Shown piece by piece: positions 1 through 14,281 of a DNA stretch of 64,000 nt; within the stretch, counting starts at the first letter, position 1, and every line of letters starts with the position of its first letter. Origin of the DNA: Selaginella moellendorffii (Eukaryota > Streptophyta > Lycopodiopsida > Selaginellales > Selaginellaceae); the NCBI RefSeq assembly GCF_000143415.4, contig NW_003314342.1, positions 333,569 to 397,568 of the forward strand, in the 5' to 3' direction. Both the position numbers and the translations under genes were made by a program. Under the pieces are notes generated by a model, which searched no databases, was not told where the DNA came from, and saw nothing but the letters and a program-made list of their open reading frames with translations.

Positions 1-533
1 TGTATCAAGCACGCAAGAACGAGAGTTGTGCAGAATGATCTCTCTTGGAAGAGACAAAAGCATGAAATAACTCTGGGACATATCTGTCGCGTCTATTTTT
101 GTCTTTTCTTTTTTCTTCTCGATGCCCACAATGGGTGATGGAGCACCCAACATGTCACAAGCACACTCATCAATCAATCAAAAAAAAAAAAAAAAAAAAC
201 GGAAGAGAAAGAAGAAATAAAAAAAACAATAATCTTGTGCTTAATGTCATAAACATGCACGTGGTTTCTAACCTCTCTACAACTTAAAGAGTATAAAAGA
301 ATTCCATGCTTGGGTGAAATATAAAGAAGAGGCATTGAATGAGCTCAGTAAGAAGCTCCTCACAAGCAGAAATAAACTTATCCTTTGGGCGAAGCTCTAG
401 CGATGGCTGTTCTAGCATATAGATAGAAGCATAGATCTTACAAGAGAGCTATAGCTCTCCCAGAATTTGGGAGGAGCTTTGATGTAGAGAGCCTGAAGAG
501 AAGTGTTGATCGCTACTACTTACAAACTATATT
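1..533. other. 5' flank of the first MFS gene
   Basis: No coding region is recognisable here. The stretch is AT-rich with a run of 20 A at 180-199. A TATA-like TATAAAA at 292-298 lies about 240 bp before the ATG at 534, so the region is probably promoter and 5' leader of the transporter that follows. The upstream neighbour lies outside the window. Confidence 0.5.
292..298 (+). promoter_or_regulatory. Possible TATA box of MFS gene 1
   Basis: TATAAAA in an otherwise uninformative leader, about 240 bp upstream of the ATG. This would leave a roughly 200-nt 5' UTR. It is a motif match only. Confidence 0.35.
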
Positions 534-2465
534 ATGGCTATGGAGCTCCCAGGAATTGGGAGATTGGCCAAAGGAGTAGCCACGAATCGATGGATGGTCG
601 TGGTTGCCACCTTCTTCATCATGGCGTGCTCGGGCGCCACTTACAACTTTGGAATCTACTCCGACGTCGTGAAAACCAGCATGGGATACAACCAAGAGAC
701 TCTCACCACTCTGGGCTTCTTCAAAGATCTGGGAGCAAACGTCGGGATCTTCTCGGGCCTGATCTATGATCTCACTGGCCCATGGGTCGTGCTCATGTGT
801 GGAGCGATCCTCAATCTCTTCGGCTATCTCATGATCTGGCTGGCGGTGGAGCACAAGATCAGTCCCCCCGCGATCTGGAAGATGTGCCTCTTCATCTGCA
901 TCGGCGCCAATTCGCAGGCCTTCACCAACACGGGCGTGATCGTGACGAGCGTCAAGAACTTCCCAAACAATCGCGGCCTCGTGATCGGGCTCCTCAAGGG
1001 ATACGTCGGCCTCAGCGGTGCCATGCTCACTCTCTTCTACCAGGCGCTCTACGGCAATAGCCCGGACAAATTCATCCTCCTGATCGCCTGGTTCCCGTGC
1101 TTGATCTGCCTCATGTTTCTCGCGGTGATCCGGAGGATGCCACCCACCGGGCCCGAGCTGGCCGCGTCCGAGAAGAAGATCTTCCAGGCGTTTCTCTTCA
1201 TCGCGCTCGCCCTGGCGGGGTATTTGATGATCATCATCGTCGTCCAGCACCAGGTCAAAGTTCCCCGAGCTGGATTCCAGGCGCTCGCTGCGATCATGCT
1301 CTTGATTGTCATGTCGCCGCTGGCGCTCGTTGTGAGGGATGAGCTCCGGAAGATCGAGCAAGAGAAAAATCAAGAATTGAAAGAAGGGGCTAAAACAGGG
1401 GAAGAGGCTGAATCGAATTCCAAGCTCGCATTGGCAGGAAATCCAACTGACATTGGATCGATCCAACCACATGATCAGGATTCAGAGCTGGAAACGAAGA
1501 GATTCGCACTGGATTGGAAGAGAACCGAAGGAATTCCTGGCCCAAAACAGGGGATTTTGCAAGAAGGGGCAAAAACAGGGGAGGATGATTGTTCCAATTC
1601 CACTCCCAAGGAGCTGGAACTGGCAGCCGGCAAAGAATCCACCCATCCCGAGACTCTCAATCCCGAGCCGCGCAGCAAGAAATTCACGCTGGACTGGAAG
1701 AAAATCCGGAGAATTTTGTGGGAGAGGCCTGCCAGAGGCAGCGACTACAACATCCCCGACGCCATCTTCACCATCGACATGTTCTTGATCTTCGTCGCCA
1801 CCACCTGTGGCGTGGGCGGAGGCCTCATGGCGATCGATAACCTCGGCCAGATCGGCAAGGCCCTGGATCTCAAGGTCGATACATTCGTATCGCTCATCAG
1901 CATCTGGAACTTCCTGGGGAGAGTGGGGTCGGGATTCGCGTCGGAGATCGCCCTCCAGCGCTGGGGCGTGCCAAGGACCCTATTCTTCTCGCTCGTCATC
2001 GGGGTGGCCGCGATCGGGCACTTGGTCATCGCGCTCAATCTGCCCGGCGCGCTCTTCGCTGGATCCATCCTCATCGGCCTCACGTTTGGCGCGCAGTGGG
2101 CGCTCATGTTCACGATCATCTCCGAGATCTTTGGGCTCAAGTACTATGGCACGCTCTACAATGTGGGCGGCATCGCGAGCCCCGTGGGGAGCTATCTCCT
2201 CTCCGTGCGCGTTGCCGGGGCGCTCTACGACAAGGAGGCGGCCAAGGATCGAGCAAGGAGCGCTACTGTGGGGAGAATTTTTGGGAGAATTTTGGCCGTC
2301 GCCAGTGCTACCGGGAACAATTGCAAGGGCGCCCACTGCTATCGCGTCACATTCTTCATCATGGCCGCAGTAGCAGTTCTTGGCAGCGCTACTGCGCTGA
2401 TTCTCACTGTCAGGACGCGGCGATTCTACCGCAAGATCCACCTCAAGATGAAAGAAACCACATAA
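534..2465 (+). CDS. Nodulin-like/NFD4-type MFS transporter, paralogue 1
   Basis: Intact single-exon ORF of 643 aa. The N-terminal Nodulin-like half opens with NRWMVVVATFFIMACSGATY and contains GLLKGYVGLSGA, both typical of plant NFD4-like proteins in the major facilitator superfamily. The C-terminal half has another set of hydrophobic helices with FLGRVGSGF and EIFGLKYYGTLYNVGG. About 12 membrane helices are expected, split by a hydrophilic loop near residues 280-400. That loop holds two related copies of a roughly 60-residue unit (EGAKTGE ... ALDWK and EGAKTGE ... TLDWK) absent from the two paralogues in this window. It probably sits in a cell membrane; the substrate is unknown for most of the family. 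The ATG at 534 precedes the conserved start region by about 20 residues. Confidence 0.9.
   Translation: MAMELPGIGRLAKGVATNRWMVVVATFFIMACSGATYNFGIYSDVVKTSMGYNQETLTTLGFFKDLGANVGIFSGLIYDLTGPWVVLMCGAILNLFGYLMIWLAVEHKISPPAIWKMCLFICIGANSQAFTNTGVIVTSVKNFPNNRGLVIGLLKGYVGLSGAMLTLFYQALYGNSPDKFILLIAWFPCLICLMFLAVIRRMPPTGPELAASEKKIFQAFLFIALALAGYLMIIIVVQHQVKVPRAGFQALAAIMLLIVMSPLALVVRDELRKIEQEKNQELKEGAKTGEEAESNSKLALAGNPTDIGSIQPHDQDSELETKRFALDWKRTEGIPGPKQGILQEGAKTGEDDCSNSTPKELELAAGKESTHPETLNPEPRSKKFTLDWKKIRRILWERPARGSDYNIPDAIFTIDMFLIFVATTCGVGGGLMAIDNLGQIGKALDLKVDTFVSLISIWNFLGRVGSGFASEIALQRWGVPRTLFFSLVIGVAAIGHLVIALNLPGALFAGSILIGLTFGAQWALMFTIISEIFGLKYYGTLYNVGGIASPVGSYLLSVRVAGALYDKEAAKDRARSATVGRIFGRILAVASATGNNCKGAHCYRVTFFIMAAVAVLGSATALILTVRTRRFYRKIHLKMKETT
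1380..1703 (+). repeat. Tandem duplication inside the MFS central loop
   Basis: Two in-frame related segments. The first begins AAGAAGGGGCTAAAACAGGG at about 1381 and ends near the FALDWKR codons at about 1522. The second begins AAGAAGGGGCAAAAACAGGG at about 1561 and ends near FTLDWKK at about 1700. Both ends of the unit are well conserved while the middles have diverged. Confidence 0.75.
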
Positions 2466-2513
2466 ACCCTAAATTTTCGAAAAACTTGTAATAGCAATAG
2501 CGGAGAACCCTAA
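2464..2513 (+). promoter_or_regulatory. Two telo-box motifs before RFT1
   Basis: AAACCCTAA at 2464-2472 overlaps the stop codon of the upstream MFS gene, and AACCCTAA lies at 2506-2513. The RFT1 ATG is at 2557, so the whole spacer is only 91 bp. Telo-boxes are common in promoters of plant housekeeping genes. This is a motif match, not proof of function. Confidence 0.45.
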
Positions 2514-2556
2514 AATCAAAAAGAGATTATAGGGCATTTATTTTCTTCCTTCCGCC

Positions 2557-4826
2557 ATGGCGGCGAGTCTCTTCGGCATGTTCTTGCATCTCGTCGGTAA
2601 GCGCCTGATGTCTCTGCTGGATCTCCTCTATCGCGATCGCCGCAGCGTCGCAAATCGCGACTCGGATAATCTCCTTCGTCTTCAATGTTTTGGTCACGCG
2701 CCGCCTCTCCCCGGGCGACTATGGAGTAAGAATCGCGATTTCTTGTGGCTTTTTCGTGATATTTTCCTTGTCTGTGTAGTATTCTCTGCAATTCCAGCTC
2801 TTGATCACCACGATTTTATTCCTGAGCCGGGAAGGATTCCGGAGAGGTTGTCTTCGAAGCAATAACGAAGGAGAGAATGACAAGGACGGGGGAACCGCGT
2901 AAGCTCGAGTTTCTTTTGTTTGTAGCTTGTCTTCTCACTGTGATTGCTTCGACAGTGAATTCGCAAAGGTTGCCAGCGTTGCCTGGCTCACTGTCCCGGC
3001 AGGCATTGCGACATCAATCGCTTCATGTGCCATTGTTGTTCTGTGGAAAAGAGTGGAGGTCTCCAGAGCTTACGAAAGAGCTGTCATAATCTACGGTAAC
3101 CCCGAAAGCATTTTTAATCTTATGCCATCGTTTGTGATTGATCAGGTTGTGCCGCTGTGTTTGAGATCTTGAGCGAGCCATTCTATATAATCGCGCAGAA
3201 TCTGTGCCTTGTAAGGTTGCGTGTTGTCATTGAGACATCAGCTTCACTCGTTCGGTGCTTTACATCGTATGGTCTGCTCGTCAGAGGAATAGGAAAAGTA
3301 TGGCCTGCTCTTTGCTCTTGGGATTTCCTTGCTAACAAAAACTCCAGGAGGGAGGACTCGTCTTTGCGTATGGTCAAGTGGCATATGGTTTGTGCCTCTT
3401 CCTTGGGTATTGGGGATATTTTCTCGTTTTCCACCAAAGTACCAAGCGACTTCTAAACAGGTTTGCAAGCAGTATAAAGGCTAAACTCTTACTTATGGAT
3501 GATGTTCATGTCGTGCAGGAGGGTTCTCTGTCATCCTGATAAAAAGCTGCTATCAATGTGTGGACTGTTCACACTTCAATCGATTCAGAAGCTGGTTCTC
3601 CAAGAAGGGGAGAAATTTGTCCTGGTTTTCTTCGAAACAACGTATAATCAAGGAGTCTACGGTTTAGTCGAGAACCTTGGTAAGTTTCTGACTCTTTTGA
3701 ACTCAAACCCTAGACGATTTTCAACGCAGGAAGTTTAGTAGTTCGTACTCTTTTGCAACCTCTCGAGGAAAGCGTTTTCACCATGTTCTCGAAGGCTTTC
3801 CAAGGTAAAAGACAATAATGGTATGGGATCTTACATTGTCCTGTTCAGAAAAGTCCACGAAACAACAGCAGAACTTGGAGAACAGCTTTGTACTGGCCAC
3901 GAAACTCGTCAGCATTTTAGGTAAGCTTCACGTTTTTTAGCTTGTTTTCACCTTTCCAAGGCCTCACGTTCGCGGCGTTCGGTCCGAGCTATTCGTATGT
4001 TCTGCTAAAGCTACTGTACGGTGAACGATGGAGCGATGGGGAGGCTCCTATTGCTCTTGGTGTTTACTCCATTTACGTCATGGTTCTCGCGGTAAATGGT
4101 ACGCTTCTCTTTATTCTTCGGCGCCTCAATCGTGTTAATATGATTCCTGACAGGTGTTACGGAAGCCTTCCTGCACGCTGTTCTCACCAAGGAGCAGCTT
4201 GTCTCAGCAAACAGTTGGCTCCTCATGTTTTCTGTCATTCACATCGGTGTCAGCCTTGTTTCCGTCCGAATGTGGGGCTGCATTGGACTAATACTTGCAA
4301 GCGCCTTCAGTATCCTTCTTTCACTATCTTGTTTTCTTTCGCTCCTTTACGTGACTTTGCTAGATATGATCCTCCGTATTGTGTACTCGACAGTTCACAT
4401 TCAACGACTTTTGAAGGTAGAAAAAAGTCGTGAATCATTCAGTGGAGTTTCTTCGTTTTGTCAAACACTCAAGATAGTGACAACTTTTGGCAGGGAGCAC
4501 TGTGGAGGGCATTGCCCGCAAGACAAGTCTTCCTCGCACTGGCTGGAGGAGCTCTTGTGGCTCGTTTAACTGAGGGTCTGATTCTAGAAAAGAACGAGCG
4601 ATTCAACAAAACAGTTGGCCTACACGTCGCAGCGGGAGTCTTTTCCGTATCTGTTCTCGCCACTTCAATGTAATGTATATCTTTCCATCTGTAGGTAGTT
4701 TTTGTTTTTAAAATGTTGACTCAGACTTGGACTTTGTCTTTGTTCACCAGTTACAAACACGAGTCTTCCGCTATCCAGGAACTTCGAAACAACTTTCTTC
4801 CACGCAAGGACCGCAAAGACGAATAA
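2557..4826 (+). CDS. RFT1: RFT1-like ER lipid-linked oligosaccharide flippase
   Basis: Multi-exon gene encoding a polytopic ER membrane protein of the RFT1 family, which acts in N-glycan precursor assembly (Man5GlcNAc2-PP-dolichol translocation; whether it is the flippase itself is debated). Diagnostic pieces in order: [17 protein letters not shown] (about 2670-2727), [11 protein letters not shown] after a short intron, [15 protein letters not shown] and [12 protein letters not shown] (about 3590-3680), [19 protein letters not shown] (about 3980-4035), and a lysine-rich tail ending [12 protein letters not shown] before the TAA at 4824-4826. Introns are about 50 bp. The first exon is the least certain: I infer the ATG at 2557 and a 49-bp intron from about 2597 to the acceptor near 2645, which restores the frame. 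It lies between two MFS paralogues on the same strand. Confidence 0.85.
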
Positions 4827-5298
4827 ACATTAGGGGGAGGATTCAAACACGCAACCCTTTGAGGTGAAAGTTCGGGCTCCGCCGCGAGGTTTGTTTTTCG
4901 TTTATCATCATCAGGGAGAAATTTCAACGAGAAAAAGGTTGAAGCTTCTAACTGTAAAACAGCGGATCATTAAGGAAAAATTCGCTCAGGTAGATACATC
5001 ACACCGATTACCTTCTTAAGAAACAGTTCAAGGGGAATATGCGGACTATTGCGTATAGAAAGCCGAGAGGAACTCCAAGCTGCGAGCCAAAGCAGCATTT
5101 CGGCAACTGTTTGTGAAACAGATCTGAATCTCAAGCCGTAGCAACTCCAGCACATCAGCAGCAATAGCAACAGCAGCAGCAGTAATTCTGGATTTAAGCA
5201 GCAGCAGTAAAGTTCCCATGGTTTTGGATCTCTCGAGGAGCAGCAGGGAAGCTTGAAACGAAGTTTGAGACACTACAGCAGGATTCTGGTTCTGGAAG
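4827..5298. other. Spacer and probable 5' UTR with CAG-rich repeat
   Basis: No gene is seen. The second half contains an imperfect CAG/CAA run at about 5149-5210, just upstream of the next transporter ATG, and is probably its 5' leader. Confidence 0.5.
5149..5210 (+). repeat. Imperfect CAG/CAA repeat in 5' leader
   Basis: Clusters of CAGCAG and CAACAG units interrupted by short unique sequence, about 90-150 bp before the ATG at 5299. Confidence 0.6.
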
Positions 5299-7107
5299 AT
5301 GAGGTCCGTGGCACTAGCTCTTGGTAACAGCTTGAGGTCCCGATGGATGGTGGTGGTGGCAGGCGTCTTCATCATGTCCGTCTCAGGTTCCATCTACGCG
5401 TTTGGAGTTTACTCCGCCGCTCTCAAGCGAGCTCTCAACTATAACCAGAAGACTCTCACCACCATTGGCTTCTTCAAGGACTTCGGCAACATTGGGATCT
5501 TTGCTGGGATCATAGCGGACCTCTGCCCGGCCTGGGTGGTGCTCTCCATCGGCGTGGCTTTCAACTCTGTTGGCTATCTCATGATCTGGCTGGCCATGAC
5601 TCACCGCACCCGGGCTCCGGCTCTCTGGCAAATGTTCGTCTACATCACCATTGGAGGGAACTCCGTGGCCTTCACTCACTCCGGAGCTCTCGTCACTTGC
5701 GTCAAGAACTTCCCACTCCACCGGGGGATGATAGTCGGGCTTCTCAAAGGATTCCTGGGCCTCAGCACCGCCATCCTCTCGCTCTTCTACCGGGCCATCT
5801 ATGGCGACCACCCGAGCTCGTTCGTGCTGCTCATCGTCTATCTCCCGCTCGCAGTGATCCTGAGCTTCATGTTCTTCATCCGCCCCCTCCCAGTCCCCTC
5901 GGGCGGAAAGATAGAGGACGAGGCCCGGGTGTTTTACCGGCTGCTGGCCTTCGAGCTCCTGGTGGCCGGATACTTGATGCTGGTGATCCTCGTGCAACAC
6001 TCAGTGAAGCTTGACAAGGCCGTCAACGGGGGGCTCGCTGGGCTCCTCGCGCTACTCTTGTGTATCCCGTTCGCGATGGTGGTGGCGATGGAGCTGCGGA
6101 AGCTCCGAGCCGAGAAGCCTGTGGTAGACGTGGAGTCGAGCAAAGACGAAGGTGGGGACAAGGCTGGTGGTCCGATACTCGACGGTGCATACGGAGGTGG
6201 CAGCAAAGACAGGGACAAAGCACTGGCAAAGGTGGAGCCCCGAGAGTCCTCGGAAGAAGACGAGACCGTCACTGTTCCGCTGGAGGCTCCACCGCCAGCG
6301 GCAGTGCCAGAGGCAGCGCCAGTACTCCGCCGCCGCAGCATTGTCCAGAGAGCCGGCGAGCTCTTCAAGACGCCACCCATCGGCAGCGACTTCACAGTGT
6401 GGCAGGCTCTCGTCCACCTCGACTTTTGGCTGCTGTCCGCGGCGTCCACCGCGGGGCTGGGAGCCGGGCTCATGCTCATCGACAACCTCGGCCAGATTGG
6501 AAGCTCCTACGGCTACGACGCCGAGAGAACCAACACCTTCGTGTCCCTCACCAGCATCTGGAACTGCCTGGGCCGAGTTGGATCCGGCTTCGTGTCCGAG
6601 TACTTCGTCCAGCGCTATGGCCTCGCCCGGCCCTTCTTCTTCGCGCTCGCGCTGGGACTGTCCGCTATCGGCTACCTCACCATCGCCCTCGATCTTCCTG
6701 GAGCTCTCTTCGTCGGCTCCATCCTCATCGGCCTGTGCTTTGGCGCGCAGTGGGCGCTTCTCCACATCATCATCTCGGAGATATACGGGCTCAAGTACTA
6801 CGGGACGCTGCAAAGCATCATCGCCATGGCCAGTCCGCTGGGGACGTATCTCCTGTCCGTGCGGGTGGCGGGGTATATGTATGATAGGGAGGCCGCGCGG
6901 CAGCTGCCGCGCGGTACTGCGGAGTCGTGCCATGGTACCGTGTGCTACCGGACAAGCTTGTTGATTATGTGCGGGGTGTGCTGCGCGGGGTGCTTGTTGA
7001 CGCTGGTGATAACGCTGAGGACGAGGAGGTTTTACAAGAGGGAGGTTTTCGAGACGCTCAAGGCCAAGAAGATTGAGCTGGTTAATGCCAAAAAAGCATC
7101 TAGGTGA
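5299..7107 (+). CDS. Nodulin-like/NFD4-type MFS transporter, paralogue 2
   Basis: Intact single-exon ORF of 602 aa in the same family as the genes at 534 and 34532. The start region (SRWMVVVAGVFIMSVSGSIY), the GLLKGFLGLSTA helix and the C-terminal FLxGR-type motif (NCLGRVGSGFVSEYF), followed by EIYGLKYYGTLQS, are all shared. The central hydrophilic loop (about residues 270-360) is acidic, then Ala/Pro-rich (EAPPPAAVPEAAPVLRR). It lacks the duplicated unit found in paralogue 1. The C-terminal tail is basic (RRFYKREVFE, then a Lys-rich end). Substrate unknown. It sits in tandem with paralogue 1, with only RFT1 between them, consistent with local duplication. Confidence 0.9.
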   Translation: MRSVALALGNSLRSRWMVVVAGVFIMSVSGSIYAFGVYSAALKRALNYNQKTLTTIGFFKDFGNIGIFAGIIADLCPAWVVLSIGVAFNSVGYLMIWLAMTHRTRAPALWQMFVYITIGGNSVAFTHSGALVTCVKNFPLHRGMIVGLLKGFLGLSTAILSLFYRAIYGDHPSSFVLLIVYLPLAVILSFMFFIRPLPVPSGGKIEDEARVFYRLLAFELLVAGYLMLVILVQHSVKLDKAVNGGLAGLLALLLCIPFAMVVAMELRKLRAEKPVVDVESSKDEGGDKAGGPILDGAYGGGSKDRDKALAKVEPRESSEEDETVTVPLEAPPPAAVPEAAPVLRRRSIVQRAGELFKTPPIGSDFTVWQALVHLDFWLLSAASTAGLGAGLMLIDNLGQIGSSYGYDAERTNTFVSLTSIWNCLGRVGSGFVSEYFVQRYGLARPFFFALALGLSAIGYLTIALDLPGALFVGSILIGLCFGAQWALLHIIISEIYGLKYYGTLQSIIAMASPLGTYLLSVRVAGYMYDREAARQLPRGTAESCHGTVCYRTSLLIMCGVCCAGCLLTLVITLRTRRFYKREVFETLKAKKIELVNAKKASR

Positions 7108-10100
7108 GAAATTTGTATAGAATTCACACATTATATAAAAAATACATTAGTTTTAAGACAAAATAATTAGCCAATTATTTTTTTATGGAATTGCCATTTT
7201 GCTTGGAATAATACCACATACGAATCCAATCTAAGATTGCCAATAACAAGCAGTTATGTTTAGGTTGCAAATGTTTGGGTGGAAAAAAATGCATCAAGCA
7301 CGCTGCTTAGTTGCAAAACTCTCAATCTTCAGCAACTACATACACCTCTAAATGTCAATCTAGAGCATTCACAAATATTGCCATATCCTCATTTAGGGGA
7401 GTAAAATCTCGCAGCAGCAATAAGTGTTAGATTGAAATTATCAGTGGATTGATAGAGATTATAGCATTGTGTGGTGTGCTAGATAAGTCGGGTTCTACTA
7501 TCTACTGTCTGCTGCACCAATTCAGCAATAGCATTGCCATGTTAGAGTGCTCAATTAGGGCTTTTGGGTGGCAATCCTAAACAAGCGGTCAATCGTTATT
7601 ATTTAAAGAAAAATATGTAGGCTCTAGATTGACACTTATGCATGTAGCTGTTGAAGATTATGGAGGTTCATGGCCAACACTCTTTAGCATGGTGTTTGTT
7701 TTAGTTGGTTGTCAATAGATAAATCATCTCATCATGGGTTCTTCCCAAATTTAAAAACGAAGAAGAAGATGCTGATGTAGCAAGAAACCCATATGGATTA
7801 AGAATTAACACGTGCCATGCATGCCAATATATATATGTTTTGAAAAAAAGTTCTATCAAAAAGATTGTTTTGTGAGTCAAAGAATATGTCTATAACAAAT
7901 TCAAGCAACACATGTGATTGCACATGCCTATATTATATGTGTATGTATACATTATCTACTTTAAAACATGTAGATAAGTTGTATGTAAAAATATTAACTT
8001 TTTGATTGCTATATAAGCAATTGAAACATAATTGTATGTATAATACTTTTGTGCATAGGGCATGTCATATTATCTTAGACAACATTAAGTCATTGCAAAT
8101 CTAACAAAGTTCTCTTTTTTTTTTTCTCATTTTTGTATCATTGAGTGTAAATTTATGATCTCCTATTGTGATCATCTCTCTTTTATTATTTTGCTTGGTT
8201 ATGCCTCATTTATCATAACTTCGAAGTGTATTTTGATTTCTTATGGTTTAGAAGTGTATTTATGATTAAACATGTGTTGCAAATCAATAGCATAAACCTT
8301 TCTTTTTTAAGTTTTTGTTTGTTGGCTTGAGTTTAATGGTTGTTACAATGATTATATTGTGGTAAACAAAAAACATTACAATGCAACATTTGCACATAGG
8401 TAAGTAGCTAATTTATATCCATTCCTATTTAATGCAAGCACTAATGTGTGTGGTTTCCATTCTAAATTTTTTCTATAGTCAAGGAGTTCAAAGTTTTATA
8501 CTAATATGAATGATACACACTTGAGTATATGGCTATAGTATAACAATTTGCTAGCTTACTGAGTCAAAAGCTCATATTGTCTTGTTGATATGAACACATT
8601 TCTGAGCAAGCCCTCTACTAGTATGCTTTGAATTTTGAAGTGCATATGAAATTATTCACCTATTTCTTTTACAGAGCATAAAAAATTGAGGCATTATTAT
8701 GCTAGGTGAGGATACTAGGATGGTAGAGTTTGCATGCAGGGATATTATATACCTCCTATGCCTTTGATGGCTTTTTCTTTAATTCAAACCCTGCTAACAT
8801 GGTAAATAAACTGAGCTGATATATATGACACTGAGGTGTAAAATGGTTTTCATACAAAATGCATAACAACAAAATGACATAAAAAAAAAAAAACATGTCC
8901 ATGTTAAAACACATAGTCACACCACCATGTTTTTCAAATTGCTTACATTCTGTAGGCCACCCATCCCAACTAGATAACCACATGTAATCACGTTAATAAT
9001 ACTTGAATTTTCTTAATTTACCTTTATGGGATAGAATTCTTGACTAAAATAGAATATTCTAATTTTCCAGAGAAATTTTTGAGAGCATTGTTTCTTCTTA
9101 TTCATCGTTTAGTTTGACCCGATTTGATCATACCTTTAAGGCCTTCAGTGAGCGACTTGGATTGAAAACTGAATGCCTTGCCTGCCTGGCCAGTTAGATC
9201 CACCTAGCATCATTAGTCGTAGGCCCAAGGCTGTCTGGACCTGGAACTATTCCACCACTTGTTCGTTGGATACGGGCGGACGGGGATATGATCCAGCAAT
9301 AAACCTGGCAAAAGAAAAAGCAAGATTGTCCGGCAGAAGTGCTTGAAGATAACCGATACTGGAAAATCTCATATAGCTCTAGAGAGTGCCGTATCTAAGG
9401 ACAAAGTTGGAATCAGTGGACAGCAAAGGAGGTAGAGCTCCGTGATCAATGAGCCATTCATTTCACATTTATACATTGTTTTCATATATTTGCTTCTTAT
9501 CATATATTATTATTTCATTCATATGTAAACAGTATATGAATTGGGCCATGAATGAGGCCAATATAATCTTATTATATAGACAGTAATCTTACAAGTAACT
9601 ATTAATCAGTTAGATTGTGTAAAATTATTTTAAAACCAGAAACATTTCTCAAAAGAAAATGAAACGAGAAAAAGATGGCGAAACCTAAAACCTCAGACAT
9701 GTGACAGAATGCACATTCCCCCCCAATTGCACGCCGTACCATTCATCGGAATGCTTACAAGTTGTTGCAAAAGGTTTGTCCTGGATGTGAGGACTTTGCC
9801 ATATTCGTGTTCCTCTCGAAACAGTTTCTTCACATGCGGCAAGCTAGTATCAAAGAATATGCTTAAACATTTGAGACATTTTTTAGAAACTATTTTTATT
9901 TGACAGCGAAGCCCAGCGAGGCAAACCAGTGCCGTACATAAAATATCTTAAATTATCTTTTAAAATATTCTAAAATCCATTTTTCTTCGTCGTTCTTTCG
10001 ATGGTCATCGTCGTGCGCTGGTCCCATATGCAATCTCAAGCTTCCTTGTTTCTTCTTATTCGTCGTGTAGTTGAATCGATCATATACTTTTAGTACCTGA

Positions 10101-10200
10101 CTTGGATTGGAAACCGAATTGCTCACCTAGCATCATCAATGACCGGCCCAAGCGCAACCAACACCACCACCAGGAAGTGGACCACGCTCTTTAAAATCTC
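7108..10200. other. 3.1 kb AT-rich spacer
   Basis: No intact gene is seen on either strand. ORFs are short and of biased composition. The only recognisable content is a degenerate copy of the YAK1 3' end at about 9088-9350, annotated separately. The rest is AT-rich with poly-A and poly-T runs, for example near 8110 and 8880. Confidence 0.6.
9088..9350 (-). pseudogene. Degenerate duplicate of the YAK1 terminal exon and 3' flank
   Basis: This segment matches 10046-10320 in the same orientation. Shared blocks include TTGTTTCTTCTTATTC at the start, GACTTGGATTG, CACCTAGCATCAT and GCGGACGGGGATATGATCCA, then AGCAATAAA and CCTGGCAAAAGA. In the functional copy this region encodes the last exon of YAK1 on the minus strand (FIAGSYPRPPVSNEQ). 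Here an A is missing in the AATAAA stretch, which changes the phase at the splice junction. The copy also lacks about 50 bp present between the blocks in the original. No kinase domain accompanies it, so it is a fragment. Confidence 0.75.
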
Positions 10201-13742
<3,542 letters not shown>

Positions 13743-14281
13743 GCCTCAAATACCGAAATTCCTGCCGTGATCCTCCAGGAGCCTCATTTTGCCCAGCCGA
13801 TCCTTCCACAGCAGCCTGCCCTGCTCGATCGTCACGGCCACGCAGCGCAATCCCCCCAAAACCCTAGGCGCTCCCCCCATATTTCCTCAAACCCTGAGCA
13901 TGGCGCTGCGGCAAAATCCCTCTCATCCCAGCGTCGCGGGCCTCACCCTAGCGCGATCGATCCAGCCGCCGCCGCCGCTGCCGCCACTCCAGCTCGCCGC
14001 AGCTCCGGCCGCCATAGCTCCTCCACGCATCCCATTGACATTGCTTCTCGACATCATCTTTGTATTTTGTTTTTTTATCCCAGGGCTAAATGAGGACGCA
14101 AAACCCGCTTGTGAACTGCCACGCCGGACGCCACGCCACCCAAAGCATCTAGACACGTCGCCGGATTGTGCGGCCGCGCCGGCGCCACGTCACACACAGA
14201 GCATATTCCACGAACAATCCGCCAAACTTTAAAATCCCGCGAACTCTCACGCTCTCTGTTCCTTCAAGTGTTTCTCTCAAC
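13743..14281. other. Spacer with YAK1 promoter
   Basis: 539 bp between the YAK1 start and the TOC64 stop, both on the minus strand. It contains AAAACCCTA at 13858-13866, a telo-box-like motif. Long plus-strand ORFs here are Pro/Ala/Ser-rich and resemble no family, so I treat them as chance. Confidence 0.5.

Noticed and set aside
180-199. A20 run as a retroposon tail
   Set aside because: No target-site duplication or upstream retroposon body is visible; a simple homopolymer explains it.
13767-14232. Plus-strand ORFs upstream of YAK1
   Set aside because: Pro/Ala/Ser-rich translation caused by GC-rich promoter DNA, no family resemblance, and no splice structure.
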